From the NCBI GenBank assembly GCA_020723305.1, contig DYJC01000020.1, positions 26,503-90,502 of the forward strand: a DNA stretch of 64,000 nt, written 5' to 3'. Below, one piece after another: positions 35,684-44,656 of this stretch. This DNA comes from Desulfosudis oleivorans (GTDB lineage Bacteria; Desulfobacterota; Desulfobacteria; Desulfobacterales; SURF-7). The position numbers and the translations under genes are program-made. Below the pieces are notes generated by a model. It saw only the letters and a list, made by a program, of their open reading frames with translations, did not search any database and was not told the origin of the DNA. The number at the start of each line of letters is the position of its first letter. The stretch's first letter is position 1.

Positions 35684-36726
35684 CGTCTTTTTTGCGCCCG
35701 GTGGTGAATCAGTTCCCCGACAATGCTGACGGCTATTTCCTCCGGGGTTTCTGCGCTTATGGAAAGTCCGATCGGGCTGTGGACTCTTGCCAGATCAAGA
35801 TCCGTGAACCCTTCCTGAAGGAGTGCCTTGTAAATGGAATCCCTTTTTCTTCGACTTCCGATCATTCCGATATAACCTGCCTGGGTTCGTAATGCCTGTG
35901 CCAGCACGGTCTTGTCATGCAGATGGCCGCGAGTGACAATAACAACATAGCTGTGGTCATCTAAATCCTGGTTGCGGAAGCAGTTTTCAAAAGAATCCAG
36001 AACAACAACCCCGGCTGGAGAAGGAAATCGTTTTTTATTGGCAAACTCCATCCGGTCGTCGAGGATCAAGGTGTGAAACCCGACATTCATAGCCAGAGAG
36101 GAAACTTCTTTTGCAACATGCCCTGCACCGAAGATATAGACTGTATGACTGCATTCAAGTATGTCAATACAGTAATTCCGCCCTTCCATCACAAGGATAG
36201 AAGATCCGATTGCGTTTTTAATCAGGCGCAGGATATCTTCATGAATTTCAGGGTCGGTCGCGAATACTTGAATATCCTTCCCGTCTTTCAGCAGCATCCT
36301 TCGGACTACCGTGAGGCATTTATTGATTTCATGAAACTCTGTACACAAAAGCCTTGTCCGGAGCTTTTTTTCGGTTTGAACAACGGACTCGAACAGAGAT
36401 ATTGTATCCTTATCAGACGGGATGTATTCACATAGAACTTGCAGATGGCCGCCGCAGATCATCTCTGTTTCAGCCAAAGTTTCGGAAGACAGATCAAGTT
36501 CAAAGAGGGCGGAACATCCGGTTTTAAAAGCATCCATGGCCGCTTTGATTGCAGAGGCCTCGACAAGCCCGCCGCCGATGGTTCCGGATAGGCTCCTATT
36601 CCGACGAACCACCATCCTGGCACCCGAAGTCCGTGGTGTAGATCCTTTGCTGTTCACGATCCGGGCAAGGACAAGATCTTCACCTGTTTTTACAATATCG
36701 AGTATGGTTGTAAAAATATTGTTCAT
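35680..36726 (-). CDS. xdhC: XdhC/CoxI-family maturation protein
   Basis: 348 residues. The N-terminal XdhC_CoxI domain shows ARIVNSKGSTPRTSGARMVVRR and GTIGGGLVE, and the C-terminal Rossmann domain shows VYIFGAGHVAKEVSSLA followed by GYIGMIGSRRKRDSIY. XdhC proteins bind the molybdenum cofactor and help insert the terminal sulfido ligand into xanthine-dehydrogenase-type enzymes. The gene is separated from the MoaD-like gene by a palindromic element, but is in the same direction as the rest of the operon. Confidence 0.93.
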   Translation of the reverse strand: MNNIFTTILDIVKTGEDLVLARIVNSKGSTPRTSGARMVVRRNRSLSGTIGGGLVEASAIKAAMDAFKTGCSALFELDLSSETLAETEMICGGHLQVLCEYIPSDKDTISLFESVVQTEKKLRTRLLCTEFHEINKCLTVVRRMLLKDGKDIQVFATDPEIHEDILRLIKNAIGSSILVMEGRNYCIDILECSHTVYIFGAGHVAKEVSSLAMNVGFHTLILDDRMEFANKKRFPSPAGVVVLDSFENCFRNQDLDDHSYVVIVTRGHLHDKTVLAQALRTQAGYIGMIGSRRKRDSIYKALLQEGFTDLDLARVHSPIGLSISAETPEEIAVSIVGELIHHRAQKRR

Positions 36727-36739
36727 GTAAGTATCTTAT

Positions 36740-36886
36740 TGCAAGCTATCTCAAAAAAAAGATTTTGGTTCAAAATCAAGGCGGATTCAGATTTTAAACC
36801 GCAGGCATACTCGAAGTATGTCGAGGATTTGAAAACTGAATCCAACGCAGAGTTTGAGCCAAAAGACCTTTTTGAGATAGCTTGCA
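36740..36886. repeat. MITE-like palindromic element between xdhC and moaD-like gene
   Basis: 147 bp with perfect 18-bp terminal inverted repeats (TGCAAGCTATCTCAAAAA at 36740-36757, complement at 36869-36886) and strong pairing continuing inward (AGATTTTGGTTCAAAAT against GAGCCAAAAGACC). Its right end abuts the stop codon of the MoaD-like gene. An internal CATACTCGAAGTATG is itself palindromic. A transcript could fold into one long hairpin inside the operon. Confidence 0.75.
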
Positions 36887-37120
36887 TTAACCGCCCGTAA
36901 TATAGGCCACAATGTTGACCTGGTCGTTGTCTTTCAGTTTTGTGGATTTCCAGGCAGCATCCTGATTGATGAAAGCCTGCACATTTCTCTGTGCATCTTT
37001 CTTTAGACCGATCCGCTGGAAAAGATCCATAATGGTGCTGCCTTCCGGCATCTCGATCACAGGATTTTTTTCAATCTCTTGTATTTTCAGAAATCCCGTG
37101 TATCCAACATGGATTTTCAT
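36887..37120 (-). CDS. MoaD/ThiS-family sulfur carrier
   Basis: 77 residues ending in the diglycine ITGG required for adenylation and thiocarboxylate formation. The beta-grasp pattern is clear (MKIHVGYTGFLK, EMPEGSTIMDLFQRIG, LKDNDQVNIVAYITGG). In this operon it most likely supplies sulfur for molybdopterin synthesis or tailoring; a ThiS role is less likely here. It lies 21 bp after the 123-residue hypothetical gene. Confidence 0.85.
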   Translation of the reverse strand: MKIHVGYTGFLKIQEIEKNPVIEMPEGSTIMDLFQRIGLKKDAQRNVQAFINQDAAWKSTKLKDNDQVNIVAYITGG

Positions 37121-37141
37121 TTTTTTCTCCTGAACAGCTGC

Positions 37142-37513
37142 TTATTTTTTTTTGAAATTGCCGGTAGCATACCCCAGGAAAATGTTAAACGGGATACTCA
37201 GCGCCCGGCTCCCCAGGATGTCCAGATCCCGGTTGGCTTCAGCCTTGAACAGGCCTGTGGGGTCTGGATTGGTCAGAACTTTAAAGGCGGTATTCCCATT
37301 CTTCCATACATACGCAAAATCATACTCCGTCAGGATATTGTCAACAGAAAAAGTTCCTTTATGGAAAATAAATCGTTTTCCCCTTTTCCCATCCTTGGTC
37401 ATCATGACAAACCGATAGTTATGCGTCGTGAGCATATCCCGGACATATTTTTTGGTTTTGATGTTCAGCTTTATGATCAGCGGCAGGATAAACATCAGGA
37501 AAGAGAATCTCAT
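37142..37513 (-). CDS. Hypothetical protein in molybdenum hydroxylase operon
   Basis: 123 residues, basic, with a hydrophobic N terminus (MRFSFLMFILPLIIKLNI) that could be a membrane anchor or an uncleaved signal. The body contains DMLTTHNYRFVMMTKDGKRGK and YDFAYVWKNGNTAFKVL. No family recognised, though the position between the FAD subunit and the MoaD-like gene suggests an assembly or electron-transfer accessory role. It starts 6 bp after the FAD-subunit stop. Confidence 0.7.
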   Translation of the reverse strand: MRFSFLMFILPLIIKLNIKTKKYVRDMLTTHNYRFVMMTKDGKRGKRFIFHKGTFSVDNILTEYDFAYVWKNGNTAFKVLTNPDPTGLFKAEANRDLDILGSRALSIPFNIFLGYATGNFKKK

Positions 37514-37519
37514 ATTCCA

Positions 37520-38509
37520 TCAACCTCCATGGTTTTCCCGGCACGCCAGAATCGTTCTTTTGACAATGGCTCTGGTGACCGGTATCATATAGGCGTTCCC
37601 TTCCATCGGTTTTGCATCGGCAACAGCCGCCATCGCAGCTTCTTCGGCAACGGTTTCATCTATTTTATTGCCGGTGAGAACTTCTTCGGTTTTTACAGCT
37701 CTCCGTGGAACGACGCTCACAGCATTCAGGCACAGTCTGGCATGGGCAATACTCCCATTTTTTTCTGTGACGGCCACAGCACAGTTGACAATCGGGAAAT
37801 CAATCGATTTTCTCAGTGCAAATTTCTGGAATGTACTCCGGGTATCCGGAGCCGGTGCAGGGATTTGAATGGCGGTAATGATTTCATCGTTCGCAAGAAC
37901 TGTAGTGTGGGTGACTCCCACATTGAAAAATGTATCCGCACTGATGCTCTGTTTTGACGTTATGATCCGGGCATTCAGGGCGATCAGAGCAGGCGCTGTA
38001 TCGCTGGGATGAACCGCAAAGCATCCACCCTTGACGCTGCCTCCGAAAATCGAATGATACCGGTTATCCCCCTTGATGGCGTAACATCTGCCGCCGCCTT
38101 TCCGCAGGCAGGAGAAGCGGTTTTGCGGTGCGCGGTAATACCAGCACCGGATGTCCTGACAGATATTTCCGGCAAGGGTGCCCATGTTCCGGAGATGAGG
38201 CGAAGCCGTCCGGCTCGCGGCCTGGGCCAGTGCGGTACAGGTTTTTTGAATGACAGGATGTTCCGCCACACAGGAAAGCGTTACCAGCGCGCCGATGGAG
38301 ATCATTCCTTCTTTTTCTTCGATCTGATCCAGGCCTGGTATGGTTTTGATATTAATCAGGGCTTCCGGATAGGATGGCAGAATCCGGTCTTTCATTTTAC
38401 CCAGGAGATCCGTACCCCCTGCGATGATTTCGGCATTTCCGCCATAGCGGCTCAGGAGGGCCACGGCTTCATCAATCGAATATGCATTAAAATGGATGAA
38501 ATCTTTCAT
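37520..38509 (-). CDS. Molybdenum hydroxylase FAD subunit with extra cysteine set
   Basis: 329 residues of the CoxM/XdhB/HcrB family. FAD motifs are AEIIAGGTDLLGKMKD and NMGTLAGNICQDIRCWYY. A cysteine-rich insertion follows (C117, C122, C134, C142 and C163), matching the layout known from 4-hydroxybenzoyl-CoA reductase beta subunits, where an additional [4Fe-4S] cluster sits in a loop. It passes electrons between the [2Fe-2S] subunit and the NuoF-like module. The gene starts 4 bp after the small-subunit stop. Subunit type is certain; the extra cluster is inferred from cysteine spacing. Confidence 0.9.
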   Translation of the reverse strand: MKDFIHFNAYSIDEAVALLSRYGGNAEIIAGGTDLLGKMKDRILPSYPEALINIKTIPGLDQIEEKEGMISIGALVTLSCVAEHPVIQKTCTALAQAASRTASPHLRNMGTLAGNICQDIRCWYYRAPQNRFSCLRKGGGRCYAIKGDNRYHSIFGGSVKGGCFAVHPSDTAPALIALNARIITSKQSISADTFFNVGVTHTTVLANDEIITAIQIPAPAPDTRSTFQKFALRKSIDFPIVNCAVAVTEKNGSIAHARLCLNAVSVVPRRAVKTEEVLTGNKIDETVAEEAAMAAVADAKPMEGNAYMIPVTRAIVKRTILACRENHGG

Positions 38510-38513
38510 GAAA

Positions 38514-39113
38514 TCAACCTCGCTGCCTTGTTTGAGATTTCAGGGTTATGGCCGTTTCCTGAACTGCCGTGACGTGCTGAGGATAGGTACCGCATCGGCA
38601 CAGGTTGCCGGAAAGTGCGGTGCGGATTTCCGGCTCGGTCGGTTCCGGATTCCTGTCCAGAAGCGCCTTGGAGGTGGTGACAAAACCCGGTGTGCAATAA
38701 CCGCACTGCATGGCATGATGTTTGACATAGGAAGGGATCAGGGGATGTTCAGCCTCGGCAATTCCTTCAATAGTTTCGATGGTTTTTCCGTCGCATTCAA
38801 TGGCCAGGATCATGCAGGAGAGAACCGCTTTCCCATCCATGATAACCGTGCAGGAGCCGCATGCGCCCCGGTCGCAGAACTGCTTGGAACCGGTAAACCC
38901 AAGCTGATCGTGAATCAGGTAATATAAAGTCCAGCCGGGTTTCACATCCTGAATATATTTCTTCCTGTTGATGGTCAGACGGATCTGTCCTTCGGGCTTG
39001 GGCAGATCGCCGTCCCTGTGGTTTTCGAGCATGTGATTTTTCATGGCCGAAAGGGAATCAAAAAGCCTTCGGCAATAAGGGCATCTGAAGTCGTTTTTGG
39101 TATTCTCTGTCAT
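38514..39113 (-). CDS. Molybdenum hydroxylase [2Fe-2S] subunit with N-terminal zinc finger
   Basis: 199 residues. The start at 39113 is chosen because GGAGAG precedes it; a start five codons earlier is possible. The last 150 residues are the CoxS/XdhC-type two-[2Fe-2S] protein: CDRGACGSCTVIMDG with SCM for the plant-type cluster, and CGYCTPGF with CRCG for the helical one. The first 40 residues contain a C2H2 zinc-finger-like motif (FRCPYCRRLFDSLSAMKNHMLENH), not part of the usual small subunit. It may act in binding a partner protein. The rest of the enzyme is encoded on both sides. Confidence 0.9.
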   Translation of the reverse strand: MTENTKNDFRCPYCRRLFDSLSAMKNHMLENHRDGDLPKPEGQIRLTINRKKYIQDVKPGWTLYYLIHDQLGFTGSKQFCDRGACGSCTVIMDGKAVLSCMILAIECDGKTIETIEGIAEAEHPLIPSYVKHHAMQCGYCTPGFVTTSKALLDRNPEPTEPEIRTALSGNLCRCGTYPQHVTAVQETAITLKSQTRQRG

Positions 39114-39132
39114 GGTTTTTCTCTCCATAGTG

Positions 39133-41589
39133 TCATTTGCCGAGCGCTTTTAAAATTTTATCCGGTGTGATCGGATGATCATTGATCCAGACACCGATGG
39201 CATTGTGAACAGCCGGTCCGATCAGGCCGGTCATGACAGTTCCCACATCTTCACCAATCCCGACTGATCCATACGGCCCGTAACCCATTCCGCTTTCTAC
39301 CAGGATCGTGTCGATGGGGGCATCCACATCCAGGGTGGTTGCGATTTTGTAATCCAGCAGATTGCCGTTCAGCAAAACTCCGGTGGCTGGATCATAGATC
39401 ATCTCCTCAAATTTGCCCCGGCTTAAGCCCATGATTGAACCACCATACTGCTGCCCTTCGCAGCTCATGGGATTGATGGCCTTGCCCACGTCATTCACGT
39501 TGACCACTTTTATGATGTGAATTTCTCCGGTTTCGGTATCCACTTCTATCTCCAGAAAGTGCGCCTGCCGGGTCATATGCGGCCGTGGATTGACGGGATT
39601 GTAACTTCCCACCTGAACGTGGTAGCTGTAAGCAAAAAGCGGTTCAGTGAATGCCCACCGGAACCCTCCGCTTTCCGTGGAGGTTAGGGGGCCGGATTGG
39701 CCGGCTTCTCGCACAAAATCAGCTACTTTTATCCGGTCGGCAGGGTCGGATTTTTTGATAATCACACTTTCGATAATATCCAAATCTTCAGGTTTGCAGT
39801 CCGGGAATGCAGGTCGAAAGCTTCCTCTCTGGGTTTTTGCCGTGGGGCCGACAGCGGCTTCCAGAATCTGCTTTTTTAAAATCCGGGCAGCATGTCTTAC
39901 AGCCCAGCCATTGATGGACATGTTGGTAGAGGAATCCGGGGACATCCTGAAAAAACCCGTATCCACCTGGGGATTGTAGTGCACATCTTCCAGACGGAAT
40001 CCCAGTTCATCCGCGGCGATCCGGCAGTAGGTGTTTTCCGCATCTACTCCGTTGTCGCATCCCATGGCGAGGATGGATGCAGTTCCGTCATTTCTTTCAA
40101 TGCGAATGGCCATCTCGGATGAGCCAAGTGAATCATCCCATTCATTGGTCCAGGTAAATCCAAGGCCGTGCATCCGGCCGTTCGGGAGTTTTTGGGTACC
40201 CGGCGGATGCCATTTTTTGTCCCAATCCATGGCTGCCTTGCCTTTATCCACACACTCCTTCAGGCTGTCAATTACCGCAAAACCCAGTTTTTTCTTCTTT
40301 TTGTTCAGATGGGCCATGTCATGCCCTTCTTCACCATCATTCCGGAGTGCGACTTCTATGGGGTCAAGGCCGCATTCGGCTGCAACCCGGCTGAAAATCG
40401 CTGTCAGACTCAGGGTTGTGGGCAGTTGTTCGCATCTGGTGGGAACGGTCGGGCCCTTATTGACCCAGATGCTTACACACTTGCCGGAGAGATGGGGGAT
40501 TCTTGTACTCTCCTTCAGATGATTCATGGGATTGAATACCGGCCAGATCTGATTCTCGCAGATAGATGTGCCTTCCACAGCCAGAATGGTTCCGTCCTTG
40601 TTGAATCCGACCTTGAAGCGGTAGGTTCCGCCGTCCATGGACCCGCCGTAAAAATCTTCACGCCGGGTAAATACATACTTAACCGGCCGGCCGGTTTTTT
40701 TGGCTACAAAGCCGGCGCAGTAGAGAGGGCCCATATTCCACGGAACCTGTACCCATCCGCCGAAACTGGCTCCCTGGTACAGGCAGTGCAGTTGAATTTT
40801 GTTCATGGGCACGCCGCCATACCAGGTGGAGAGGTTCTTCTTCACCAGGTGGGGACGCTGCTGTTTGACCCAGACTTCCGGGCAATCGCCTTTCCATTGG
40901 AAAACGCCGCAGGGCCGTTCCGGTCCGATCCAGGTATGGCCACGTCTGACAAACTCAAACTCAATGACTTTTTCCGATTTTGCAAAACCTTTTTTTACAT
41001 CTCCCTGGGTGAGAACATCGAACAATCCATTGTTCCAGTAATTGGAATCCGGGTACATCTCCGGGTAGGACAAGGGCGCATCTTTTTCCATGGCCTTTAT
41101 GATATCCAGGTTGAACGGACGCGGTTCCCATTCGATACGGATCAGCTCCAGTGCTTTTTCTGCGATCTCTTCCGATTCAGCTGCTACGGCTGCGCCCATT
41201 GGCTCTCCTTCAAAATGCGCAATTCCGGATAAGGGCGGAGGGTCGCCATAGAGGCCGGATACTTTTCCCATGCTGGCGCGTTCGGGCAATTCCGGGTTGT
41301 CAAAGCGCAGCATATAGCGGACTCCGGGCAGTTGTTCCGCTTCCCGTGTATCCATGCTGATGATTTTCGCATGGGGGTAGGGGGAGTCTATAAATCGCAT
41401 GTGCAGCATGCCGGGAAGCTGGACATCCATGGTGTAGTCTGCTTTTCCGGAAGCTTTGGGCAAACCATCCAGTCTCCGCGGGCCGCGTTTCCCGATATGG
41501 GTGTAGGTTTTTAAGGGAAAGGGATCGGCCGTCAGGCTGTCCTGCAGGTCCCGCATGGTCTGTTTTTCTTTTTCCGACAAATGGTCCAT
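39133..41589 (-). CDS. Molybdenum hydroxylase large (molybdopterin) subunit
   Basis: 818 residues of the xanthine dehydrogenase/aldehyde oxidase large-subunit family, binding the molybdenum cofactor. GKASGKADYTMDVQLPGMLHM opens the N-terminal domain, QGASFGGWVQVPWNMGP occupies the first cofactor loop, and GSVGIGEDVGTVMTG carries the catalytic glutamate near the C terminus. The usual aldehyde/xanthine arginine and phenylalanine signatures (RxPG...) are replaced by VPTRCEQLPTT, so the substrate is not xanthine by simple comparison. A ribosome site (GGAGGTT) supports the start. It likely hydroxylates or reduces an aromatic, N-heterocyclic or acyl-CoA substrate. Confidence 0.92.
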   Translation of the reverse strand: MDHLSEKEKQTMRDLQDSLTADPFPLKTYTHIGKRGPRRLDGLPKASGKADYTMDVQLPGMLHMRFIDSPYPHAKIISMDTREAEQLPGVRYMLRFDNPELPERASMGKVSGLYGDPPPLSGIAHFEGEPMGAAVAAESEEIAEKALELIRIEWEPRPFNLDIIKAMEKDAPLSYPEMYPDSNYWNNGLFDVLTQGDVKKGFAKSEKVIEFEFVRRGHTWIGPERPCGVFQWKGDCPEVWVKQQRPHLVKKNLSTWYGGVPMNKIQLHCLYQGASFGGWVQVPWNMGPLYCAGFVAKKTGRPVKYVFTRREDFYGGSMDGGTYRFKVGFNKDGTILAVEGTSICENQIWPVFNPMNHLKESTRIPHLSGKCVSIWVNKGPTVPTRCEQLPTTLSLTAIFSRVAAECGLDPIEVALRNDGEEGHDMAHLNKKKKKLGFAVIDSLKECVDKGKAAMDWDKKWHPPGTQKLPNGRMHGLGFTWTNEWDDSLGSSEMAIRIERNDGTASILAMGCDNGVDAENTYCRIAADELGFRLEDVHYNPQVDTGFFRMSPDSSTNMSINGWAVRHAARILKKQILEAAVGPTAKTQRGSFRPAFPDCKPEDLDIIESVIIKKSDPADRIKVADFVREAGQSGPLTSTESGGFRWAFTEPLFAYSYHVQVGSYNPVNPRPHMTRQAHFLEIEVDTETGEIHIIKVVNVNDVGKAINPMSCEGQQYGGSIMGLSRGKFEEMIYDPATGVLLNGNLLDYKIATTLDVDAPIDTILVESGMGYGPYGSVGIGEDVGTVMTGLIGPAVHNAIGVWINDHPITPDKILKALGK

Positions 41590-41598
41590 TTGAACCTC

Positions 41599-42843
41599 CT
41601 AAAGGGTTACGGATAACCCTTGTGCCGTATAGTTCCGGACATAAGCTGATTGTTGAATCAGATTCGTATACTCTTCTCTGAAAAATTTCAGTGAATCCAT
41701 AACGGGAACAGGGGCGGCCTGGCCCAGTCCGCATAAGGAGGCCAGAGACATGACCTTTGACAACTCTTCCAGAACCCGGATGTCTTCCTGAATGCCTTCC
41801 CCTTTGACCAGCCGGTCAAATATTTCTTTCATGGCTTCCAGTCCATCCCTGCATGGCGTACATTTACCGCAGGATTCATCATGCAGAAAGAGGATGTTGT
41901 TGTGCACGATATCAACGATATTCCGGGTCTGATTGAAAACAACAACCGCTCCGGATCCGAGACAGGTTTCATGGGACAGGGGTGTATCGATCTTTCTCCC
42001 TGGCAGGATATTGCCGGTGGCTCCGCCGATCTGAATTGCCTTAATGCCTTGGGCGCCGGCCAGATCGACTACCAGTTCATTCAGAGAGGAGCCCATGGTC
42101 AGTTCATACACGCCCGGACGTTCAACATCACCGCTGACGCTGAATACCTTGGTGCCCTTGCTCCTTCCGGTTCCGATTGCGCTGAAAGCTGCGGCGCCGT
42201 TCTTTATGATGTAGGGGACATTCATCAGGGTTTCCACATTATTGATGATGGTGGGCCGGCCCCAGAGGCCCTGGATAGGCGGATAGGGAGGCTTGAAGCG
42301 GGATTCCCCCCGGCGGCCTTCAATTGAGTTCATCAGCGCCGACTCTTCACCGCAGATGTATGCTCCGGCTCCTTCAAACACCTTGATATCCATATGGCTC
42401 ATGAAGCCATTGCGTTTTGATTCCACGATTGCATCGGACAGAAGGTTGAAAAGGGCATGATATTCCGCCCTGAGATAGATAAATCCCTTTGTGGCGCCGA
42501 TGGCAAGACCTGCAATACACATGCCTTCAATCAATCCGTACGGATCGTGTGTGAGGATGTATCTGTCCTTGAATGTCCCGACCTCGCCCTCGTCTGCATT
42601 GCAGATCAGATATTTCCGGCTGGATTTGGTGTTTCCGGCAAGTTCCCATTTCAAGCCGCAACTGAACCCGGCGCCGCCTCTTCCGGTCAGGCCGGATTTT
42701 TTGATTTCATCGATGATCTGATCCGGCTTCATGGTATCGCGGGCCTTCATGAAAGCGGTAAATCCGCCGGCCTTCCGGTATGATGCGATGTCCCTTGGAT
42801 CGACAATACCGCAGTTTCTTAATGCAATCCGTTTTTCAGGCAC
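41599..42843 (-). CDS. NuoF-like NAD(P)-binding flavoprotein
   Basis: 414 residues starting at GTG with AGGAGG upstream. The NADH-binding glycine loop is GLTGRGGAGFSCGLKWELA, the FMN/NAD site is GAGAYICGEESALMNSIEG, and the [4Fe-4S] ligands are ESCGKCTPCRDG with a distal LCGLGQ. It is a diaphorase module that exchanges electrons between NAD(P)H and the molybdenum hydroxylase. It lacks an N-terminal NuoE domain, which is found instead at the end of the neighbouring gene. It is 15 bp after that gene and 9 bp before the large subunit. Confidence 0.93.
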   Translation of the reverse strand: MPEKRIALRNCGIVDPRDIASYRKAGGFTAFMKARDTMKPDQIIDEIKKSGLTGRGGAGFSCGLKWELAGNTKSSRKYLICNADEGEVGTFKDRYILTHDPYGLIEGMCIAGLAIGATKGFIYLRAEYHALFNLLSDAIVESKRNGFMSHMDIKVFEGAGAYICGEESALMNSIEGRRGESRFKPPYPPIQGLWGRPTIINNVETLMNVPYIIKNGAAAFSAIGTGRSKGTKVFSVSGDVERPGVYELTMGSSLNELVVDLAGAQGIKAIQIGGATGNILPGRKIDTPLSHETCLGSGAVVVFNQTRNIVDIVHNNILFLHDESCGKCTPCRDGLEAMKEIFDRLVKGEGIQEDIRVLEELSKVMSLASLCGLGQAAPVPVMDSLKFFREEYTNLIQQSAYVRNYTAQGLSVTL

Positions 42844-42858
42844 GCTGCCTCCTGTCTG

Positions 42859-43983
42859 CTAGTAGGTCTGTAAGATTTCAGAGATCTTGTCCGGGCTTAG
42901 GTTTCCATAGACTGTTTCATTGATCATCATTGCCGGAGCCTGATCACATGCGCCAATACAGCTTACGACTTCAAGCGAGAACTTGCCGTCAGAGGTTATC
43001 CCGCCCGGATGGATTCCCAGTTCTTTTTGTAAGGATGTGATGACGGAAGCTCCCTGTTTCAGAAAACAGGGCACACACCGGCAGATCCGGATTCTGTTGG
43101 TGGTGTTTCCCTCTCTGGGGAGAAAGGCGTAAAAACTGGATACGCCAAAAGTTTCACTGATCGAAAGATCGGTTTTCCCGGCCACCAGTTTCATGGTTTC
43201 TGCTGAAAGGCATCCGCTGTGGCTAACTTCTTTTTTAAGCAGGGGCAGAAGTTCGGCACGGGATGGCTTCCCCGGCGGCGGCTGTTTTTTTACGGTTGTT
43301 CCGGAGGTCATCCGGCTGGGTGGAACCGCATGCTGGTTTTCCGGGTGGCTCAGCGCGCCGGTCGGACAGTATTCAATACAGATACCGCAGTTCCGGCATT
43401 CATCCGTGGTCAGGGAGGTATCGCAGCCGGCAATGATTTTACTTTTAAATCCCCGGTAGCCAATGCTCATTATGTTTTTTCCGGCAATCTCTTCACATGC
43501 AGTGATGCATCTCCGGCACAGGATGCATTTGGACAAATTCCTCTGGACATAAGGATTTTTTTCTTCTATCGGATAAAACCGTGGATGCGTGATCGTGAAT
43601 CGCGGTGCGCCGACTTCATGATCCGATGCAAGATTGTGAAGCTTGCAGGATTCGGCATTGGGGTCATTCACGCAATTGCCGGTATGAGCGGAAAGCATCA
43701 GTTCTACAACGCCTTGCCGGACAGCCAACACTTTCGGGGATCGGGTGTGGATCACCATGCCTTCTGTGATGGGTGTATGGCATGCTCCCGGAAGTGTCCT
43801 GGAACCTTCAACCTCTACAACGCACACACGGCAGACTCCGGTTGGGGGATGGTTTTCCATATGGCAGAGGGTCGGGATTTCAATGCCGGCCATACGGGCT
43901 GTTTCAAGGATGGTTGCGCCTTTGCGAAATGTTACTTTTTCCCCGTCAATAATCGCAGTCTTTTTTTTGAATCGCTTGAACAT
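42859..43983 (-). CDS. NuoG-NuoE fusion: iron-sulfur electron-transfer subunit
   Basis: 374 residues. The N-terminal 220 carry a [2Fe-2S] domain (LCHMENHPPTGVCRVCVVEVEG), an HxxxCxxC-type site (LSAHTGNCVNDPNAESCKLH), and two [4Fe-4S] motifs (KCILCRRCITACEE; CRNCGICIEYCPTGA), as at the start of NuoG or HydA. After a linker of about 40 residues, the last 120 form a thioredoxin-like NuoE domain with ICRCVPCFLKQG and VVSCIGACDQAP. Having NuoG and NuoE domains on one polypeptide, with NuoF separate, is unusual. It is the first structural gene after the TetR regulator. Confidence 0.9.
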   Translation of the reverse strand: MFKRFKKKTAIIDGEKVTFRKGATILETARMAGIEIPTLCHMENHPPTGVCRVCVVEVEGSRTLPGACHTPITEGMVIHTRSPKVLAVRQGVVELMLSAHTGNCVNDPNAESCKLHNLASDHEVGAPRFTITHPRFYPIEEKNPYVQRNLSKCILCRRCITACEEIAGKNIMSIGYRGFKSKIIAGCDTSLTTDECRNCGICIEYCPTGALSHPENQHAVPPSRMTSGTTVKKQPPPGKPSRAELLPLLKKEVSHSGCLSAETMKLVAGKTDLSISETFGVSSFYAFLPREGNTTNRIRICRCVPCFLKQGASVITSLQKELGIHPGGITSDGKFSLEVVSCIGACDQAPAMMINETVYGNLSPDKISEILQTY

Positions 43984-43996
43984 AGCCTGACCTTCC

Positions 43997-44656
43997 TCAT
44001 TTTTGAGATCGTTTCTCCATTTCTCTTTGAAAAGTTTCCGCTATGGAATCCAGCACCCGCTTTTTAACGGACAGCGGGGATTCATGCATGTAATGGATCA
44101 ACTGGTTGTTGATCCCGGCAATATATCCATGGGCGGCACTCCAGAAATTCACCAGATAAAACCGGGCATCTTCATCAGACAGAGGTCTTTTTTTATCAAC
44201 ACAGGCTTTTATGATTTCCAAAGTAAGATTTGTCACCTGCAGCGCGGTATCCAGTTCTTTACGTGCAACTTCTTCCAGAGCCGTGCCGATATAATCGTTG
44301 TATTTGGGTACATGCCAGGTAAACATGAGGTTGTAAAAATTTGCGTTCTTCAGGCCGAAATCCATATACGCATCCATCAGGGCTCTAATTTTATTAAAAG
44401 GATCACGATGTTTCCGGCAGGTCCGCTTTAATTTTTCGTATAGCATCTGGAACCCCTCGGTCAGGATATCCAGATACAGATCGTCCTTGTTCCGGTAATA
44501 GCTGTAAATCGTAGGTGCGGTCATCCCCATCATCTGGGCAAGTCCTTTCATGGTGAACTTTTCGAACCCGGCCTTATTCATCAGTTCCAGAGCGTTTTTC
44601 AGTATTTTCTGTTTGACCGCTTCCACTTCCGATGGTTGACGTTGTTTTCTGGGCAT
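43997..44656 (-). CDS. TetR-family regulator of the molybdenum hydroxylase operon
   Basis: 219 residues. The DNA-binding domain is clear: QKILKNALELMNKAGFEKFTMKGLAQMMGMTAPTIYSYYRNKDDLYLDIL, with the ligand-binding helical domain after it. It is the first gene of the leftward unit, 13 bp before the NuoG-NuoE gene, with a promoter and palindromic operator upstream, so it probably represses its own operon until an inducer related to the hydroxylase substrate binds. Confidence 0.9.
   Translation of the reverse strand: MPRKQRQPSEVEAVKQKILKNALELMNKAGFEKFTMKGLAQMMGMTAPTIYSYYRNKDDLYLDILTEGFQMLYEKLKRTCRKHRDPFNKIRALMDAYMDFGLKNANFYNLMFTWHVPKYNDYIGTALEEVARKELDTALQVTNLTLEIIKACVDKKRPLSDEDARFYLVNFWSAAHGYIAGINNQLIHYMHESPLSVKKRVLDSIAETFQREMEKRSQK

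Noticed and set aside
40168..41232. 354-codon ORF opposite the molybdenum hydroxylase large subunit
   Set aside because: It is antisense to a well-supported gene, and its sequence shows no family features.
43219..44067. 282-codon rightward ORF opposite the NuoG-NuoE gene
   Set aside because: Shadow of the coding strand; cysteine motifs on the leftward strand are unambiguous.
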